Shown here piece by piece: positions 63,997-64,000 of a stretch of DNA of 64,000 nt; within the stretch, counting starts at the first letter, position 1; each line of letters begins with the position of its first letter. A model generated the notes under the pieces. That model was not told the DNA's origin and ran no database searches. It worked only from the letters and a program-made list of their open reading frames with translations. A program made the position numbers and the translations under genes. This stretch comes from Pterois miles (taxonomy: Eukaryota > Chordata > Actinopteri > Perciformes > Scorpaenidae), in assembly GCA_947000775.1 (NCBI GenBank), contig CAMQGK010000638.1, forward strand, positions 18,038,501 to 18,102,500, read 5' to 3'.

Positions 63997-64000
63997 CTGG

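Overview
The window is genomic DNA from a teleost fish, most likely a percomorph/acanthomorph. The evidence is small vertebrate-type exons with GT-AG introns, a tRNA-derived SINE of the type abundant in percomorphs, V-SINE/DANA-like SINEs, and several short inverted-repeat DNA transposons typical of fish. It holds the 3' halves of two FACIT collagen genes facing tail to tail.

Plus strand, 77-47285: the 3' part of a type XIX collagen alpha-1 gene (col19a1). Twenty-one exons are readable: 16 small Gly-X-Y exons (77-5371), then one huge intron of about 40.4 kb (5372-45762), then five exons encoding the last triple-helical blocks, a short non-collagenous segment and the C-terminal tail with the FACIT C-x4-C signature. 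Minus strand, 63996-58533: the 3' part of a type IX collagen alpha-1 gene (col9a1). Nine exons run from within COL2 (by homology) through the NC2-like segment and COL1 to the C-terminal C-x4-C tail. The same convergent pair, COL19A1 then COL9A1, is known at human 6q13, which supports both assignments. Both proteins would be secreted, extracellular-matrix fibril-associated collagens.

Most of the window is the giant col19a1 intron. It contains a roughly 35.6 kb tandem satellite (8154-43792; about 155-bp A-rich monomers, roughly 230 copies). The satellite is embedded in an older, degenerate array of related short repeats that changes strand near 7.5 kb and reappears beyond 44.7 kb. It shows higher-order structure: a 6.07-kb tandem duplication at 26.3-32.4 / 32.4-38.5 kb, and smaller 1.7-kb and 1.1-kb duplications. 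A SINE interrupts it at 22561-22893 and a hAT-like MITE sits at its right edge.

The 11-kb intergenic interval (47.3-58.5 kb) is repeat-rich: minisatellite-bearing elements with a shared terminal motif, a LINE endonuclease remnant, a foldback-like AT repeat, a large TATG/TA microsatellite and SINEs. It also has two coding-like signals without a recognised gene: an orphan terminal exon (51348-51536) and a possible RFX X-box promoter with a first exon (57842-57934). The last col9a1 intron contains a TTAA-flanked piggyBac-like MITE and a 1.46-kb inverted-repeat element.

The many open frames inside the satellite and microsatellites are artefacts of tandem repetition, not genes. No prokaryotic system, tRNA gene, rRNA or CRISPR array was seen.
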